Assembly (NCBI RefSeq): GCF_000765665.2 | Contig: NZ_JROZ02000004.1 | Coordinates: forward strand, 124,001-188,000 | DNA length: 64,000 nt | Origin: Helicobacter sp. MIT 05-5293 | GTDB taxonomy: Bacteria > Campylobacterota > Campylobacteria > Campylobacterales > Helicobacteraceae | Direction: 5' to 3' | In this document: positions 1-8,799 of the stretch, in pieces | Numbering within the stretch: the stretch's first letter is position 1 | How the letters are laid out: each line of letters opens with the position of its first letter | The notes under the pieces: model-generated | Databases searched by the model: none | What the model was told of the DNA's origin: nothing | Seen by the model: only the letters and a program-made list of their open reading frames with translations | Position numbers and translations under genes: made by a program

Positions 1-2
1 AA

Positions 3-866
3 ATGAGAATCCTCTCCTTAAGCTATATGGATTATGAAAAGGATAATGTCGATATGCTTAGCCTTACCCTTGCTCCTCACTCTAAGCTCCCTAGCTTTGG
101 TGATAGAATCGAACTCCTCTTAGGCAGGAGTGCGCTTAATTTTATGGGTGCATTTTATGTTAGTAGCATTAAAGAAAACTATTTACAGCATTACACCATA
201 GAAGCCACGAGCATTGATTACACCAAAGAATTTAAAATCATCAAAAGCCGCAGCTTTGAATCTCTCTCCTACGCACAAATACTCCAAAGTATCGCAAGGG
301 AAAATAATCTCAAAGCCAAGCTTGATTTTAAGTATCAAGATTCTATTACGCATCTTGAGCAAAATGATGAGAGCGATTCTGCTTTATGCAAAAGACTAGC
401 TGATGAGCTAGATTGTAGCTTTAGTGTCAAAAATGACACATTGATATTTTTAGATAGAGATAAAAGCTTTGATAGGCGCACTTATACAATCAATGCAAGA
501 GATACACTAAGTCTAGAGATAGAGTATTTTGCACAAAAGCATTACAAAAGCGTGGAGCTTACTTATCAAGATGAGAGTGGCAATACGCGTAATGTCAAAG
601 TCGGCAAAGGTGTGCCGATTTACAGAATGAGCCGAGAGGCAAAAGATGATAATCACGCCTTACAAATGGCTACCACAAGACTTCAAGCCTTAAATGCAAA
701 AAAGACAAAAGGGCATTTAAGTGCCATAGGCAGAGTGCTTTTTGCAGGGGGATATTTATCACTCACAAAAGATTCCACCACCAGCACGCATATCATCACA
801 CAAGTAACGCATCATCTTAACTCTCAAAGCTGGAATATGAATGTAGAATTTGAAAGTGAGCGGTAG
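3..866 (+). CDS. Phage late control / tail protein D-like (5' end probably cut by window edge)
   Basis: This resembles the gpD family (P2/Mu-like tail hub or baseplate protein; the gp27-like component that sits under the tail tube). The middle (about residues 75-150) has the pattern of that family: a segment on the order of LQSIARENNL, a short acidic linker, then SALCKRLADELDCSFSV and a beta strand. The first ATG falls only three bases into the window and the protein begins directly in the LSLSYMDYEKD segment, which in this family normally follows about 20 more residues, so the true start probably lies upstream. It is on the plus strand, whereas the gpU and tape-measure genes beside it are on the minus strand, an unexpected arrangement for a tail operon. 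Family call fairly confident; exact role inferred. Confidence 0.7.
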   Translation: MRILSLSYMDYEKDNVDMLSLTLAPHSKLPSFGDRIELLLGRSALNFMGAFYVSSIKENYLQHYTIEATSIDYTKEFKIIKSRSFESLSYAQILQSIARENNLKAKLDFKYQDSITHLEQNDESDSALCKRLADELDCSFSVKNDTLIFLDRDKSFDRRTYTINARDTLSLEIEYFAQKHYKSVELTYQDESGNTRNVKVGKGVPIYRMSREAKDDNHALQMATTRLQALNAKKTKGHLSAIGRVLFAGGYLSLTKDSTTSTHIITQVTHHLNSQSWNMNVEFESER

Positions 867-1059
867 GTTAAGGGATAATACTTAGAATCTAGATAAGTGC
901 TCTTACCTAAGAAATACTAATCAAATACTAAAAAACTGACAATGATACCTTTTAAGCCACAAGTAAAAAAAATAATGGTAGAATTCAGCCTCCATATTTT
1001 TTATTTTTATTTTAAAGGCATAATTTAGAGTAGGGAATTCCAACACAAGGACCATAATA

Positions 1060-1248
1060 ATGAAAAATTCAAAGAGGTTGCTTCGTGCAAGTTTTGGCAA
1101 GGTCGGCTATATTAATATTTCTGCACTCAATACAGGAAGTATATCCAAAAATGTCTATGGTGAAAAGAATCCTAGTGGATTAAAAGAGGCTATTATAAAG
1201 GCAAATAAAACACTTGATAGGCTTTACGAAAAATATGAACGAAGATAA
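1060..1248 (+). CDS. Small hypothetical protein (62 aa), first gene of an accessory pair in the prophage
   Basis: I do not recognise this protein. It is short and basic, starts with an ATG behind an AAGGACC-like ribosome site at about 1045, and contains a glycine/asparagine-rich middle (residues 20-40) followed by a helical, lysine-rich C-terminus. Its last 14 bases overlap the start of the next gene, which suggests translational coupling and a joint function. No membrane segment or signal peptide is visible. It sits between tail gene D and gpU, where it is not needed for tail assembly in P2-like phages. It could be a regulator or antitoxin of the downstream gene, but that is only inference from size and arrangement. 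Confidence 0.5.
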   Translation: MKNSKRLLRASFGKVGYINISALNTGSISKNVYGEKNPSGLKEAIIKANKTLDRLYEKYERR

Positions 1249-2002
1249 TCTTAAGAGATTTTTTAGTATTTATTTTCAATATATTGAAGTTGAGCTTTTC
1301 ACCTCAATGCTTGAAAGCTCTCTTGTAGGAAGGAATACCGATGTAATTATTACCTTTCAAGATACTTTCTACTTATTGGTATGCAAGAATATGGAAGAAA
1401 AAGATATAAAAAAAGCTCTAGATGATTTACAAGAAGTTACTAAAAAATATGCCAACAATTCGCATTTTAAGCTGGATAAGCGACATCTTAATTATCAAGA
1501 ATCTACAAAAATTCCAGTGGGTTTTTTTGACAATCCAAAATTTACCAGTTTGCTTAAAGAATATCAAGTAGCATATCAAGATTTTTTACAATATCTACCG
1601 CATATAGACTTGTCAGAAGATGTAAGACAACGATTCCAAATTAGAAAGAAAGAACAAAGTTCAATTTTGGTTCAAGCTGTGTTAGAGTTTAATAATGCAC
1701 TTGCACACATAGCAAATATTATTTATTATGGCAAGGATGATAATAACAATCTAGGGAAGGCACAAAATCATCTCTATAGAGCTATTTTGGACTATTACAA
1801 GATGTTGCTTCGTTTTATTATACCACAAATAAATATACCACATCGATTGATAGAATGCTATCATCAAATCCGCATTAATGAATTTTTACAACTTGGAAAG
1901 GATATTAAAGATAAGGATTTTACAACAAGATACAAAGAACTCTTTAATGAATGTATGCAGCTTCAACCTGTCAAAGCAAAACAAACAAGTAAAGTCAAAT
2001 AA
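1235..2002 (+). CDS. Unrecognised helical protein (255 aa), possible prophage cargo gene
   Basis: No family recognised. I place the start at the ATG at 1235 rather than at the in-frame TTG at 1214, because the ATG overlaps the upstream stop region by 14 bases, typical of coupled genes. The protein looks soluble and mostly helical: an N-terminal alpha/beta part (residues 1-80), a charged linker, then a helical C-terminal half (about 145-240) with a motif of the form ALAHI...NHLYRAILDYYK. No Walker, HTH, nuclease or transmembrane motif could be seen. Position inside a prophage tail module, coupling to a 62-residue partner and absence of an obvious virion role make a cargo function (phage defence or toxin-antitoxin type) possible but unproven. 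Confidence 0.5.
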   Translation: MNEDNLKRFFSIYFQYIEVELFTSMLESSLVGRNTDVIITFQDTFYLLVCKNMEEKDIKKALDDLQEVTKKYANNSHFKLDKRHLNYQESTKIPVGFFDNPKFTSLLKEYQVAYQDFLQYLPHIDLSEDVRQRFQIRKKEQSSILVQAVLEFNNALAHIANIIYYGKDDNNNLGKAQNHLYRAILDYYKMLLRFIIPQINIPHRLIECYHQIRINEFLQLGKDIKDKDFTTRYKELFNECMQLQPVKAKQTSKVK

Positions 2003-2108
2003 CTTTTTGTTTAAAAAAATCTTATACACCTACCTAAAAATAAAAACTTAGAAACCTATTTTTTATAGACTAACCAAGCTATAGCCATTAAAATCTTTGG
2101 TAATGCTC

Positions 2109-2124
2109 CCCTTGACATCAAGGG
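2109..2124. repeat. Perfect 7-bp inverted repeat between convergent genes
   Basis: CCCTTGA at 2109-2115 and TCAAGGG at 2118-2124 form a near-continuous palindrome with a two-base centre. It lies between the end of the plus-strand gene pair and the end of the minus-strand gpU gene. It could be part of a terminator or a protein-binding palindrome, but no T-run follows directly. Confidence 0.35.
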
Positions 2125-2160
2125 AAATGGGATAGATTTATCTTTTATAATTTAAAATTC

Positions 2161-2655
2161 CTACACCAACACCCCGCTAATACTAAATTCTTTGGTATGA
2201 TACACCACATTCCGACTTGAATCCATCAGCCAATCTTTGCTCTTAGAGCTAAATTTATCGATGATAATCTTACGCAAAGAGCTAGATTCTAATGTCGAAA
2301 AGCTTAGCGGTGTGCGCTTTTTGATGCTATCCACAAAGCCATTAAAATGCTCCAAATGCTCTACAAAGATTCTCGCTTCAAAGCTTATCCTCTCTTCATT
2401 CCCACCAAGCTTGAGGTAATAATTTTGAGAGAGGGTTTCTACCTTAGAGATACCAAGATTTAGCTCATAATCAAGCGATTCTATATTGTGAAAAGTCGTG
2501 AAGATAAACCTATCAATCTTAATGATTTTTTCATTCTCTCGTGGTGCGATGCTTTTTAGCGGTGTATTGAGAGCTTGTTTTTCTAAGTCTTTGAGATGCT
2601 CAAACCTCGCCTGATTTTCCTTAGCTCTTGAGAGATTTTTGATATTTATCATCAC
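2161..2655 (-). CDS. Phage tail protein U-like
   Basis: Resembles the gpU family of P2-like phages, which caps the tail tube and acts in tail completion. The C-terminal part (residues about 90-130) has the family pattern FEARIFVEHL...SIKKRTPLSFSTLE...IIDKFS. Length (164 aa) is a little above the usual 130-160 residues; the N-terminal 40 residues are charged and may be an extension. It follows the tape-measure gene by 16 bases on the same strand, matching the P2 order T-U, so the two are probably cotranscribed. The usual next genes (X and D) are not found on this strand. Confidence 0.75.
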   Translation of the reverse strand: MMINIKNLSRAKENQARFEHLKDLEKQALNTPLKSIAPRENEKIIKIDRFIFTTFHNIESLDYELNLGISKVETLSQNYYLKLGGNEERISFEARIFVEHLEHFNGFVDSIKKRTPLSFSTLESSSLRKIIIDKFSSKSKDWLMDSSRNVVYHTKEFSISGVLV

Positions 2656-2671
2656 CTAACTCCTTTAAAAC

Positions 2672-4759
2672 TTAATCCTCATAGCTATAACTATTGCTTG
2701 CAATAGCTCTAGCGACTTCATTAGCATTTGCACTTGTTGTGATATAAATCGTTTTGTTATCATTGATTTGCCTACTTTGCGCGGAGTTATAGAAATTTTG
2801 TGCGTTTTGTTGCTGCGAAGCTATCGTGCTATCGACTAAGCCTTGTGTGCTAAGAGCTGGGGAGAGTGAATTTATAGAATCTTGGGAATCCGTAATGCCT
2901 AAAAAATCACTAACTGCCCTCGCTCCACTTAGCACCTTGTCAATCCCTTGAGCGATAAAGCCAAATACCCCTTTAAACCACTCTATGATAGGCGACATTG
3001 CCTCTTTTATCCACTCCCACACCGCGACTAATCGTGGCGCGATACTCTCCCAATTCTCCGATACATAGGAAATAGCCACGCCAATGCCTACCATCAATGC
3101 CCCTATGCCTGTGGCGATTAACGCTCCTCTCACGCCCCACATACTCATTTTAAAGATTCTAGCAAACCACTGCGTTGTAACGCCCCATGCTTTTGTAGCG
3201 AGATTTGCCATTTTGCTTACTACAATGTGAGTTTTTGTAGCGACACTTGAAGCGATAAGAGCAACGCGATGTTTTGCAAGAGCTAAGGTATTGCCTATGG
3301 TAGTAAATCTCAATGCAATAAAAGATTTTGTTAGGGGATAAGTAAAAAGTGTCAATAAGGCACTTGCACTCTTTACAGCGATAATAACTACTTTTAAACC
3401 AACAAGCGCAACTCCTGTCCAACTTATTGCTCCTGTTATAGCAGGGAATCTCTCTAACCACTCTGCAAATTTACTAGCCACAGAAGCGGTCATTTTCATA
3501 ACCTTTGCTAGAGTCGGCAAAAAGACACTTCCTACAGCATTAGCTATCCTAGTAAAACTATTTTGCATTAATTGTATCGCATTTGCAGTAGTATTACTCA
3601 CTTCATCAAATTCCTTTTGCATTGAGCCTAAATAATTCTCTTTATTTGCCACAAGCCCTAGAATCTTATCAAATTCCCCCATATTTGCAGTAATTTGTGC
3701 TATTTTGGGTCCCGCCTCTTCTCCAAACATATCTTTAAGGATTCCAATTTTTGCACTCTGCTCCACTCCCTCGATTGACTTTAACACCTGCCTTAAACCT
3801 TGCAAGGGATTATCACTCATCATTTCTTTAAGTTCCTCCCCACTTAAGCCTATTTTGCCTAGCGCACTTTGAAATCGAGTTGTGCCACCATCAGCATTCC
3901 CCAAAACACTTAGCATTTTATTGATAGCCGTCCCCGCTTGGTCAGCTGGAATCTTCATATTAGCAAATGCCCCTGCTAATCCTGCAGTCTGCTCGGCACT
4001 TAAACCAATCGTTTTTGCCATACCTCCAATACGCCCTAATATTGCTACGACTTCTCTAGGACTTCCTGCACTCTTTGCCCCGATATAATTAATCGCATCG
4101 CCTAGCTCTTTTACTTCATCAATGCCTATGCCCATTTTTTTCATAAGCCCTGCTATGGTATCCCCTGCCTCGCTTGTATTCATATCAAAGGCAGTGCTCA
4201 TTTTTGCCACGACATCAGTAAAGGGGATAAGTATATTTTTCTCTAATCCTAGTTGCCCCCCACTTGCCACGATTGCGGTTAAATCTTTAGCCGCTAAAGG
4301 AATAGTTTTAGTTAGCTCCCAAATTTGGTTTTCAAATCCCTTTAGCTCCTCTTTGCTTGCAAAATCTACGACTTTTTTGACATCTGCCATTGAGCTTTCA
4401 AACTCCATAGCTACAGAGATAGGTTTGCCTACTATACTTTTAAAAGAAGCATATGTGCCAAGTATTTGATAACGCATAGAATCTATTTTTGCATTCGCTG
4501 CACTCAAATCTAAGTCCAATTTTACTCTCATTGCCTCTTTTAATTTCTTTTTCATCTCATTAATGCTTTGGGTAGGTAATATAGGTCCCTGTAATGATTT
4601 ACCTATCTTAAATTCTGTGTTTAGTTTATTTTTTAAATTTTTCAAAGGTGCATCGATGGTTTTACTTAGAGCCTCACTCGTATCTCTAGTAACTTTATCA
4701 ATAGCACTTGATAATGCACTCATCTCGGGAATTAGTTTTAAAGTAAGCTGTGTTTGCAT
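2672..4759 (-). CDS. Phage tail tape measure protein (TP901 type)
   Basis: A 695-residue tape measure protein that sets tail length and is threaded through the tail tube. The region at about residues 120-370 is the conserved TP901 core (GDTIAGLMKKMGI, SAGSPREVVAILGRIGGMAKTIGLS, the alternating small-residue pattern and DMFGEEAGPKIAQ). A hydrophobic, repeated helical segment from about 430 to 590 contains several membrane-like stretches, normal for these proteins. The Gln/Asn/Ser-rich tail ends at residue 695. ATG start just inside a divergent promoter-like region shared with the small membrane protein gene at 4831. No frameshift is visible, so the prophage module does not look decayed here. 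Confidence 0.88.
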   Translation of the reverse strand: MQTQLTLKLIPEMSALSSAIDKVTRDTSEALSKTIDAPLKNLKNKLNTEFKIGKSLQGPILPTQSINEMKKKLKEAMRVKLDLDLSAANAKIDSMRYQILGTYASFKSIVGKPISVAMEFESSMADVKKVVDFASKEELKGFENQIWELTKTIPLAAKDLTAIVASGGQLGLEKNILIPFTDVVAKMSTAFDMNTSEAGDTIAGLMKKMGIGIDEVKELGDAINYIGAKSAGSPREVVAILGRIGGMAKTIGLSAEQTAGLAGAFANMKIPADQAGTAINKMLSVLGNADGGTTRFQSALGKIGLSGEELKEMMSDNPLQGLRQVLKSIEGVEQSAKIGILKDMFGEEAGPKIAQITANMGEFDKILGLVANKENYLGSMQKEFDEVSNTTANAIQLMQNSFTRIANAVGSVFLPTLAKVMKMTASVASKFAEWLERFPAITGAISWTGVALVGLKVVIIAVKSASALLTLFTYPLTKSFIALRFTTIGNTLALAKHRVALIASSVATKTHIVVSKMANLATKAWGVTTQWFARIFKMSMWGVRGALIATGIGALMVGIGVAISYVSENWESIAPRLVAVWEWIKEAMSPIIEWFKGVFGFIAQGIDKVLSGARAVSDFLGITDSQDSINSLSPALSTQGLVDSTIASQQQNAQNFYNSAQSRQINDNKTIYITTSANANEVARAIASNSYSYED

Positions 4760-4830
4760 TTTGAAAATCCTTGTGTTATAATGAATGTATTATAAAATGT
4801 TTAAGCCCCAAGCTTTAAAGGAGGTTTATG

Positions 4831-5172
4831 ATGAGTGATTTTGGAAATAAAATAAACGACTTCTTTAAATATAAATTCGAAGAGATTTTTAGCATTATCG
4901 CTATTCTTGGCTGTGGTGCTTCCCTAGTATGCTTTGTGATTGATTTAGTCTTTGGCACAGAGTGGGCTGGATATGTATTAGTGGGCTTTTTCTTTCTTCT
5001 CCTTGCCTCTATACTTGTCGTTCTTATTGGGGGAATAATTACATATTACATTTATGAGCTATTTCTCGGTTGGTGGTTGGAAGATTGGCTAAAATGGAGA
5101 AAGAAAATTCGTGAAACAAAAAAGCTAGGTGATGCTAGGATTGCCAAACTCCAAGAAAAACTCCAAAGCTAA
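4831..5172 (+). CDS. Small two-helix membrane protein, hypothetical
   Basis: A protein of about 113 residues with two strong hydrophobic segments (roughly residues 18-40 and 47-75), a Trp-rich amphipathic stretch (FLGWWLEDWLKW) and a charged, probably cytoplasmic C-terminal tail. Two ATGs lie in tandem at 4828 and 4831; the strong AAAGGAGG ribosome site at about 4817-4824 is better spaced for the second, so I use 4831. A TATAAT at 4777-4782 could serve as its promoter -10. It is divergent from the tape measure gene and marks the outer edge of the recognisable phage genes. Not a recognisable holin (too large a charged tail); function unknown. Confidence 0.6.
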   Translation: MSDFGNKINDFFKYKFEEIFSIIAILGCGASLVCFVIDLVFGTEWAGYVLVGFFFLLLASILVVLIGGIITYYIYELFLGWWLEDWLKWRKKIRETKKLGDARIAKLQEKLQS

Positions 5173-5470
5173 AGTCAGCACGAATCTACAAAAGCAATAT
5201 AAAGAAGAGATGTTAAATCTTTAAAACAGCAAGGTAAGAGTTCTTTATGATTACTGGGGACAGATTGGGGACAATATAAACATTAAAGCCTTACACAAGG
5301 CATTTAAGCCCATAAATATAAAGTCCCTTCCTCTCTGCCATAGATTCTAAAGCATCAAACTTAAATCATCACTCATCATATTTTAGCCTACCTTATAGCC
5401 TCCAAATCCTCTATTTTATGGTATTATTCATTTCATAATATTCTCACTTCATAAAACAAAAGGAAGTCAA
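5173..5470. other. Non-coding interval of about 300 bases at the prophage edge
   Basis: I see no convincing gene, RNA or tRNA-like attachment site. The only structure noted is a close direct repeat of GGGGACA at about 5259-5276 separated by four bases. Several AGAATCT/AGATTCT-type heptamers occur. It may hold the prophage boundary, but no matching second att copy is visible in the window. Confidence 0.4.
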
Positions 5471-6653
5471 ATGCTACACATAGTCTTTAACGCTGATGAA
5501 AACTACATCAAATACACCGCTGTGCTAATGACAAATATTATTGCATACACAGACACATCAAGAGATTTTTCAAGTTTTAGCACAGATTCTATTTTTCAAG
5601 CAAACAAAGTAGATACTACTACCCCCCCCCCCCATTATACATTTAGATAAATTTTCACAGCAAAATAATACAGAATCTTCAAACGAGCATGAAGGGTATT
5701 GCTTTCATATTATTAGCGACTTTATTTCGCAAGATTCTCTTCATAAATTAAAACTCTTAGAATCTAATCTCAATCAACGCTATCCATGCCAAATCAAAAC
5801 CCACATCATCGATGATAGCATATTTCGTCCATATAAAAAGTGGGGCTTTAATGGAGACAAAAGCTATAGTGCATATTATCGTTTGCTCATCGATGAGATT
5901 CTGCCAAGTGAGGTTACAAAGGCACTTTATCTTGATACTGATATGCTTGTATTGTGTGATATAAGAGAACTTTTTGCGCTTGATTTAAAGGGCAAGATTC
6001 TAGCTGCTTCAAATGGCTTTAGCTCACCATTTAGCTGCACTCTAAATTTTAAGGCTAGAGATAGTGGTAAAGATTTAGTTACACAAACAAATCAGTATTT
6101 CTGTTCTGGTTTATTGCTGATTGATATGGAGCAGTGGCGGAAGAATGATATATTATCCAAATGTATCAGTTTTCTTGAAAACTATATCACCGATTTTGCT
6201 AATCAAGATGCGATTAATGTTGCGATCACTGATTCATTTATCCTGCCTCCACACTATGGACTCTACCTTTATCAATATATCATCATCAAACACAATCAAG
6301 AAGAGACTATCAAACTACAAAAAATTATGAAGCATATCAAAATCATTCACTGCAATGGTCCTGCTAAAGCGTGGAGCAGCTTTTTTATAAGGCATAGTGA
6401 TGCGATGCAAACATTTGTCGCCGATAGATGGTGGGATATGGCACAGAATACTTGTGGCTTTGAGGAAGAATTCAAATTAAGAAAATTGATTCTTGATTAC
6501 TCCAAAGAAAGCATCATACAAAATGACGAACACATCAAAACCCTAGAGCACAATATCTCTAAGCTTGAGGAGCAAATATGGCGATTAAGACACCCCTATA
6601 AATATCGATACAAAAAACTCTGCAGAATCTTAAAATCGCGCTTTGTGCGTTAA
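5471..6653 (+). CDS. Glycosyltransferase family 8, phase-variable, currently OFF (frameshift at poly-C)
   Basis: When in frame this would be a 393-residue GT8 enzyme (LPS galactosyl/glucosyltransferase, RfaJ/LgtC-like) that adds a hexose from a UDP-sugar to surface glycan. The N-terminus reads MLHIVFNADENYIKYTAVL, the start expected for GT8. A run of 12 C lies at 5622-5633; with 12 C translation stops at 5650 after 59 residues. With 11 (or 14) C the frame joins the downstream part (ISDF, AYYRLLIDEILP, the metal-binding LDTDML at about residue 154, FANQDAINVA, and the HCNGPAKAW motif near the C-terminus). A ribosome site AAAAGGAAG precedes the ATG. The intact downstream frame shows this is slipped-strand switching, not decay. 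Confidence 0.88.
5622..5633 (+). repeat. Poly-C tract (12 C), phase-variation switch of the GT8 gene
   Basis: Twelve consecutive C within codons 51-55 of the GT8 gene. One base fewer restores the full-length frame. Homopolymeric G/C tracts of this length are the standard hypermutable contingency switch in Helicobacter and Campylobacter surface genes. Confidence 0.9.
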
Positions 6654-6733
6654 TCAATTGTGATGACTTGATTTTTCCATTTTTTGCAATGCAGTAGATT
6701 CTCACCTTGTCAGAATCTAAGCTTAAGTCTTGT

Positions 6734-7318
6734 TTATCTTCTTAAAGCCTCACATTCACTATGCAAAACCCCTTGCATATCATAAAAATAATCACTTCCC
6801 AGCCCATCTTCTGTAATGGTATGCTGTATTTTCACACCATTTTCAAGCTCAAACTCCACTACGCCACCAATACTTGCGCTACCTGTAGTTGCAGTCCTGA
6901 CAGCTAATACACTGCCTTTAGGCAAAAATGGCTTTTGTAAAATCACTTTGCCATTGAGCCTAAAATCCCACATACCCTCGCTATTAGGAAACCAATCATC
7001 AACACTCCCCTTATCGTCTTTCTGTGCCAATACGACAAGATTTTTAATCGGTGTTTCAAAAGTATAAATCTCCGCTTCTTCCCCCCATGATAAAGCCTCG
7101 ACATAGATTGCAGAAGGATACAAAGCAGTGATGATGCTTCGTATTGTTGAATCTTGAGCTCTTTCAGACAACCACAGATTGCTGATATGTGCAGCATATA
7201 CTTTGGTAGCTATTTGTTCGGGCATAAAGCATCGCTCCTCTGCCTTAGATTCTATAAAAATTACAGAATCTACCATCACACAAATAATCATTGCGTATAT
7301 TAATTTTCTCAATGGCAT
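6734..7318 (-). CDS. Exported protein of unknown function
   Basis: I do not recognise a family. I choose the ATG at 7318 over one 39 bases upstream because AAGGA is well spaced before it and it places a clean signal peptide at the N-terminus (MPLRKLIYAMIICVMVDSV, cleavage probably in the following SKA/EE region). The mature protein of about 165 residues has a mixed beta pattern with DWFPNSEGMWDFRLNGKV and a glycine-rich FELENGVKIQHTI stretch, so it is likely a soluble periplasmic domain. It is a single-gene unit convergent with the GT8 gene and divergent from selA; nothing in the neighbourhood assigns a role. Confidence 0.7.
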   Translation of the reverse strand: MPLRKLIYAMIICVMVDSVIFIESKAEERCFMPEQIATKVYAAHISNLWLSERAQDSTIRSIITALYPSAIYVEALSWGEEAEIYTFETPIKNLVVLAQKDDKGSVDDWFPNSEGMWDFRLNGKVILQKPFLPKGSVLAVRTATTGSASIGGVVEFELENGVKIQHTITEDGLGSDYFYDMQGVLHSECEALRR

Positions 7319-7407
7319 TGCAGAATCCTTATTTACCTGTTGCCAAATTTTATTCAAAAATTTATAAATTTAAAATATGGTATCATTCGTTTTATTAAGG
7401 AGACGAT

Positions 7408-8799
7408 ATGCGCCATTTACTTAAACTGCTCCCCAAAGTTGATACATTGCTTTCGCATCAAGACTTGCAGAATCTACCTCAAGCCACACTTAAGCGTGTC
7501 ATCACTTCTACATTAAACACTTTGCGTGATGAGATTCTTGCTCAAAAGATTGATGAAAATCAGCTACAAATCCGATTAGAGCAGCTTGTCCCTACGATTA
7601 AGGCTCAATGCAAACTTGCACAAGAGCCTACACTAAAGCGTATCATCAATGCTACCGGTGTGATTTTGCAAACAAATTTTGGACGAAGTATCTTTTCTCA
7701 AAGCCTACTTGATGAAATCACACCTTTTTTACAAAGCTACCACACACTTGAATACGACCTACATACGGGCAAACGCGGTGAGCGATACATTCACACGAAA
7801 GAGACATTATGCGAGATGCTAGGTTGCGAAGATGCTCTGCTTGTCAATAATAACGCCTCTGCAGTGCTTTTGATTCTTAACACCTTTGCTCGGAATAAAG
7901 AAGTCATCATCTCACGAGGAGAGCTTGTCGAGATTGGCGGGAGCTTCAGAATCCCCGAAGTGATGAAATGTGCCTCTAGCATTTTACGCGAAGTAGGAAG
8001 CACCAACAAAACGCATCTCAAAGACTACCAAGAGGCTATCAACGAGCAAAGCGCAATGATTATGAAAACTCACCAAAGTAATTTCAAACAAATAGGCTTT
8101 GTGCAATCGTGTGATATGCGCGCATTGACACATCTTGCGCAGGAACATGGCTTGATTGATTACTATGACTTAGGGAGTGGGCATTTAGGGGTGCTGGATT
8201 TGCCCAATGAGCCCAGTGTCAAGGAGATTCTCAAGCACAAACCCTCTTTGATTAGTTTCAGCGGGGATAAACTGCTCGGAGGTCCTCAAGCAGGCATTAT
8301 CATTGGAAAAAGTGCTTTGATTAAACAACTCAAACAAAATCAGCTTTTGCGTGCGTTGCGTGTGGATAAATTCACTATTCTAGCCCTTGAAGCGACACTC
8401 AAAGCCTACAAAGAGCGGCAATGGCATAAAATCCCTACTTTAGCAATGCTGCAAATCCCTCAAGAAGCACTGCAACAAAAAACACAATCCCTCTATGAAT
8501 CGCTCAAAAATATCCCACATATTCAATGCGAAATGATCAATCTTCAATCAATTGCCGGAGGAGGAAGCTTACCAGAAGAGACTTTTGCCTCTTTTGGTGT
8601 CTCACTCTATCACACACAGATTCCCACCAAAACCTTAGAATCTCTATTACGCGAAAAAGGCTTAATCACCTCAACCAAACAAAACCGCATACTCCTTGAT
8701 GTGCGCACACTTTTAGAAGACGATGAAAAGCGCATTGTAGAGATTCTAAACCACATTGCACATCAAGAAAATAAGGGAAACAATGACAGATTCTCATAA
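7408..8799 (+). CDS. selA: L-seryl-tRNA(Sec) selenium transferase
   Basis: Converts seryl-tRNA(Sec) to selenocysteinyl-tRNA(Sec) using selenophosphate; cytoplasmic, PLP-dependent, decameric in known cases. At 463 residues it has the normal bacterial SelA length. Diagnostic segments: NATGVILQTNFGR (80-93), EYDLHTGKRGER (115-126), LVNNNASAVLL (145-155) and the PLP-lysine motif SFSGDKLLGGPQAG with Lys288. Start ATG is preceded by AAGGAGACG. It overlaps selB by 17 bases, so the two are translationally coupled. tRNA-Sec and selD are not in this window, so the pathway must be completed elsewhere. Confidence 0.97.
   Translation: MRHLLKLLPKVDTLLSHQDLQNLPQATLKRVITSTLNTLRDEILAQKIDENQLQIRLEQLVPTIKAQCKLAQEPTLKRIINATGVILQTNFGRSIFSQSLLDEITPFLQSYHTLEYDLHTGKRGERYIHTKETLCEMLGCEDALLVNNNASAVLLILNTFARNKEVIISRGELVEIGGSFRIPEVMKCASSILREVGSTNKTHLKDYQEAINEQSAMIMKTHQSNFKQIGFVQSCDMRALTHLAQEHGLIDYYDLGSGHLGVLDLPNEPSVKEILKHKPSLISFSGDKLLGGPQAGIIIGKSALIKQLKQNQLLRALRVDKFTILALEATLKAYKERQWHKIPTLAMLQIPQEALQQKTQSLYESLKNIPHIQCEMINLQSIAGGGSLPEETFASFGVSLYHTQIPTKTLESLLREKGLITSTKQNRILLDVRTLLEDDEKRIVEILNHIAHQENKGNNDRFS

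Noticed and set aside
4122-4469. Plus-strand frame of 115 residues opposite the tape measure gene
   Set aside because: Antisense to the conserved TP901 core; no ribosome site.
5259-5276. GGGGACA direct repeat as prophage attachment site
   Set aside because: Only seven bases, both copies adjacent, and no distant partner in the window; too weak to call an att site.
5883-6653. Treating the 3' part of the GT8 gene as a separate 256-residue gene
   Set aside because: It begins with a TTG without a ribosome site in mid-domain, and lacks the GT8 N-terminus that is found in the other frame before the C12 tract.
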